In this document: piece after piece, positions 5,502 to 5,884 of the stretch
How positions within the stretch are numbered: the stretch's first letter is position 1
Layout of the letters: the number at the start of each line of letters is the position of its first letter
Source: Clostridium sp. CAG:1024
Lineage (GTDB): Bacteria; Bacillota; Clostridia; Christensenellales; CAG-138
DNA length: 5,884 nucleotides
NCBI GenBank assembly: GCA_000432015.1
Contig: HF985427.1
Location: forward strand, 3,944 to 9,827
Direction: 5' to 3'
The notes under the pieces: model-generated
The model's database searches: none
What the model was told of the DNA's origin: nothing
The model's input: only the letters and a program-made list of their open reading frames with translations
Translations under genes and position numbers: made by a program

Positions 5502-5884
5502 ATGAAAAATGCTTTTACGGAGGAGGCCCTGCTGCAGGGGACAAAGCTGCGCGGCTGCCTGGATCGCTACTTTGGCGGCGAGGTGGACGGACTGGCAACG
5601 ATCCGCGAGATGGCGCAGAACGGCCGCATCAGCCGGGTCGTCCTGGCGGGAATGGGCAGTTCCTATTATTCTGCCTTTTGCGTCACTGCCTATTTAACCG
5701 GCAAGGGCATCCCCGCAGTGGTGCTGAATGCGTTCGATGCGGCGCGCTACCAGTGGGAACTGGTTGATGACAAAACCCTCGTCATCGGGATTTCCCAGTC
5801 CGGGAAGTCCTGGGAGCTTGCGGATTTCTTCAAAAACCTGGCTGGGCGGGCGACGATTGTCGGCATTTGCAACAAGGAGGAAAG
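5502..5884 (+). CDS. SIS-domain sugar-phosphate isomerase/deglycase (3' end outside window)
   Basis: The first 127 residues of a SIS (sugar isomerase) protein, most like the isomerase half of GlmS and its glutaminase-less relatives (AgaS, FrlB and GfrF types). It shows V-L-A-G-M-G-S-S-Y-Y-S-A at 47-58, the phosphosugar-binding turn S-Q-S-G at 98-101 (I-G-I-S-Q-S-G-K-S-W-E), and a following strand T-I-V-G-I-C-N that matches the GlmS layout. There is no N-terminal glutaminase domain. The start is supported by GGAGG at 5489-5493. A full protein would be about 330-350 aa with two SIS domains. Following a PTS EIIC-EIIB pair, it probably acts on the 6-phosphorylated transport product, such as an amino-sugar phosphate or a phosphorylated glycation product. 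Which reaction cannot be decided from this part. Confidence 0.88.
   Translation, partial: MKNAFTEEALLQGTKLRGCLDRYFGGEVDGLATIREMAQNGRISRVVLAGMGSSYYSAFCVTAYLTGKGIPAVVLNAFDAARYQWELVDDKTLVIGISQSGKSWELADFFKNLAGRATIVGICNKEE

Noticed and set aside
5509..5697. 62-codon Arg/Trp-rich forward open frame within the SIS gene
   Set aside because: It is out of frame with the SIS-domain reading from 5502, which carries clear family motifs and a ribosome binding site.

Overview
The window looks like chromosomal (or metagenome-assembled) DNA of a moderately GC-rich Firmicute, most likely a gut-type Clostridia. The basis is LplB/YtcP-like sugar ABC permeases, a DeoR-family regulator next to a cellobiose-type PTS, strong GGAG-type ribosome binding sites, and GC-rich genes separated by AT-rich regulatory spacers. 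The organism call is inference from gene content and codon style only.

Left part (1-1351): the 3' half of one carbohydrate ABC permease, then a second permease gene of the same operon that breaks off after about 143 codons. Without a frame break it reads into the C-terminal catalytic part of a tyrosine recombinase (integrase). The recombinase piece opens an AT-rich segment of about 410 bp that ends sharply near 1351. The segment looks foreign: a relic of an integrated element or deletion scar, or possibly an assembly join. The ABC operon is therefore broken here.

Middle part (1352-3403): a GC-rich orphan coding fragment of unknown function. It is followed by a probable two-gene unit, a DeoR-family repressor (1920-2684) and a membrane-anchored flavodoxin-like protein (2701-3270), closed by a clear Rho-independent terminator.

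Right part (3404-5884): a regulatory region and a PTS operon. A TTGACA / extended -10 promoter runs straight into three tandem 10-bp repeats (ACGAACGNAA-like), a good candidate operator for the neighbouring DeoR protein. Then come a leader of about 150 nt, a lactose/cellobiose-family EIIC, a perfect 16-bp intercistronic hairpin, the matching EIIB, a 19-nt palindrome, and the start of a double-SIS (GlmS isomerase-domain-like) sugar-phosphate enzyme that runs off the window. No EIIA is visible.

Working model (inference): the PTS imports and phosphorylates a sugar or amino-sugar conjugate, the SIS protein isomerises or deglycates the phosphorylated product, and the DeoR protein senses a sugar phosphate and releases the tandem-repeat operator. 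I see no CRISPR array, rRNA or convincing tRNA.
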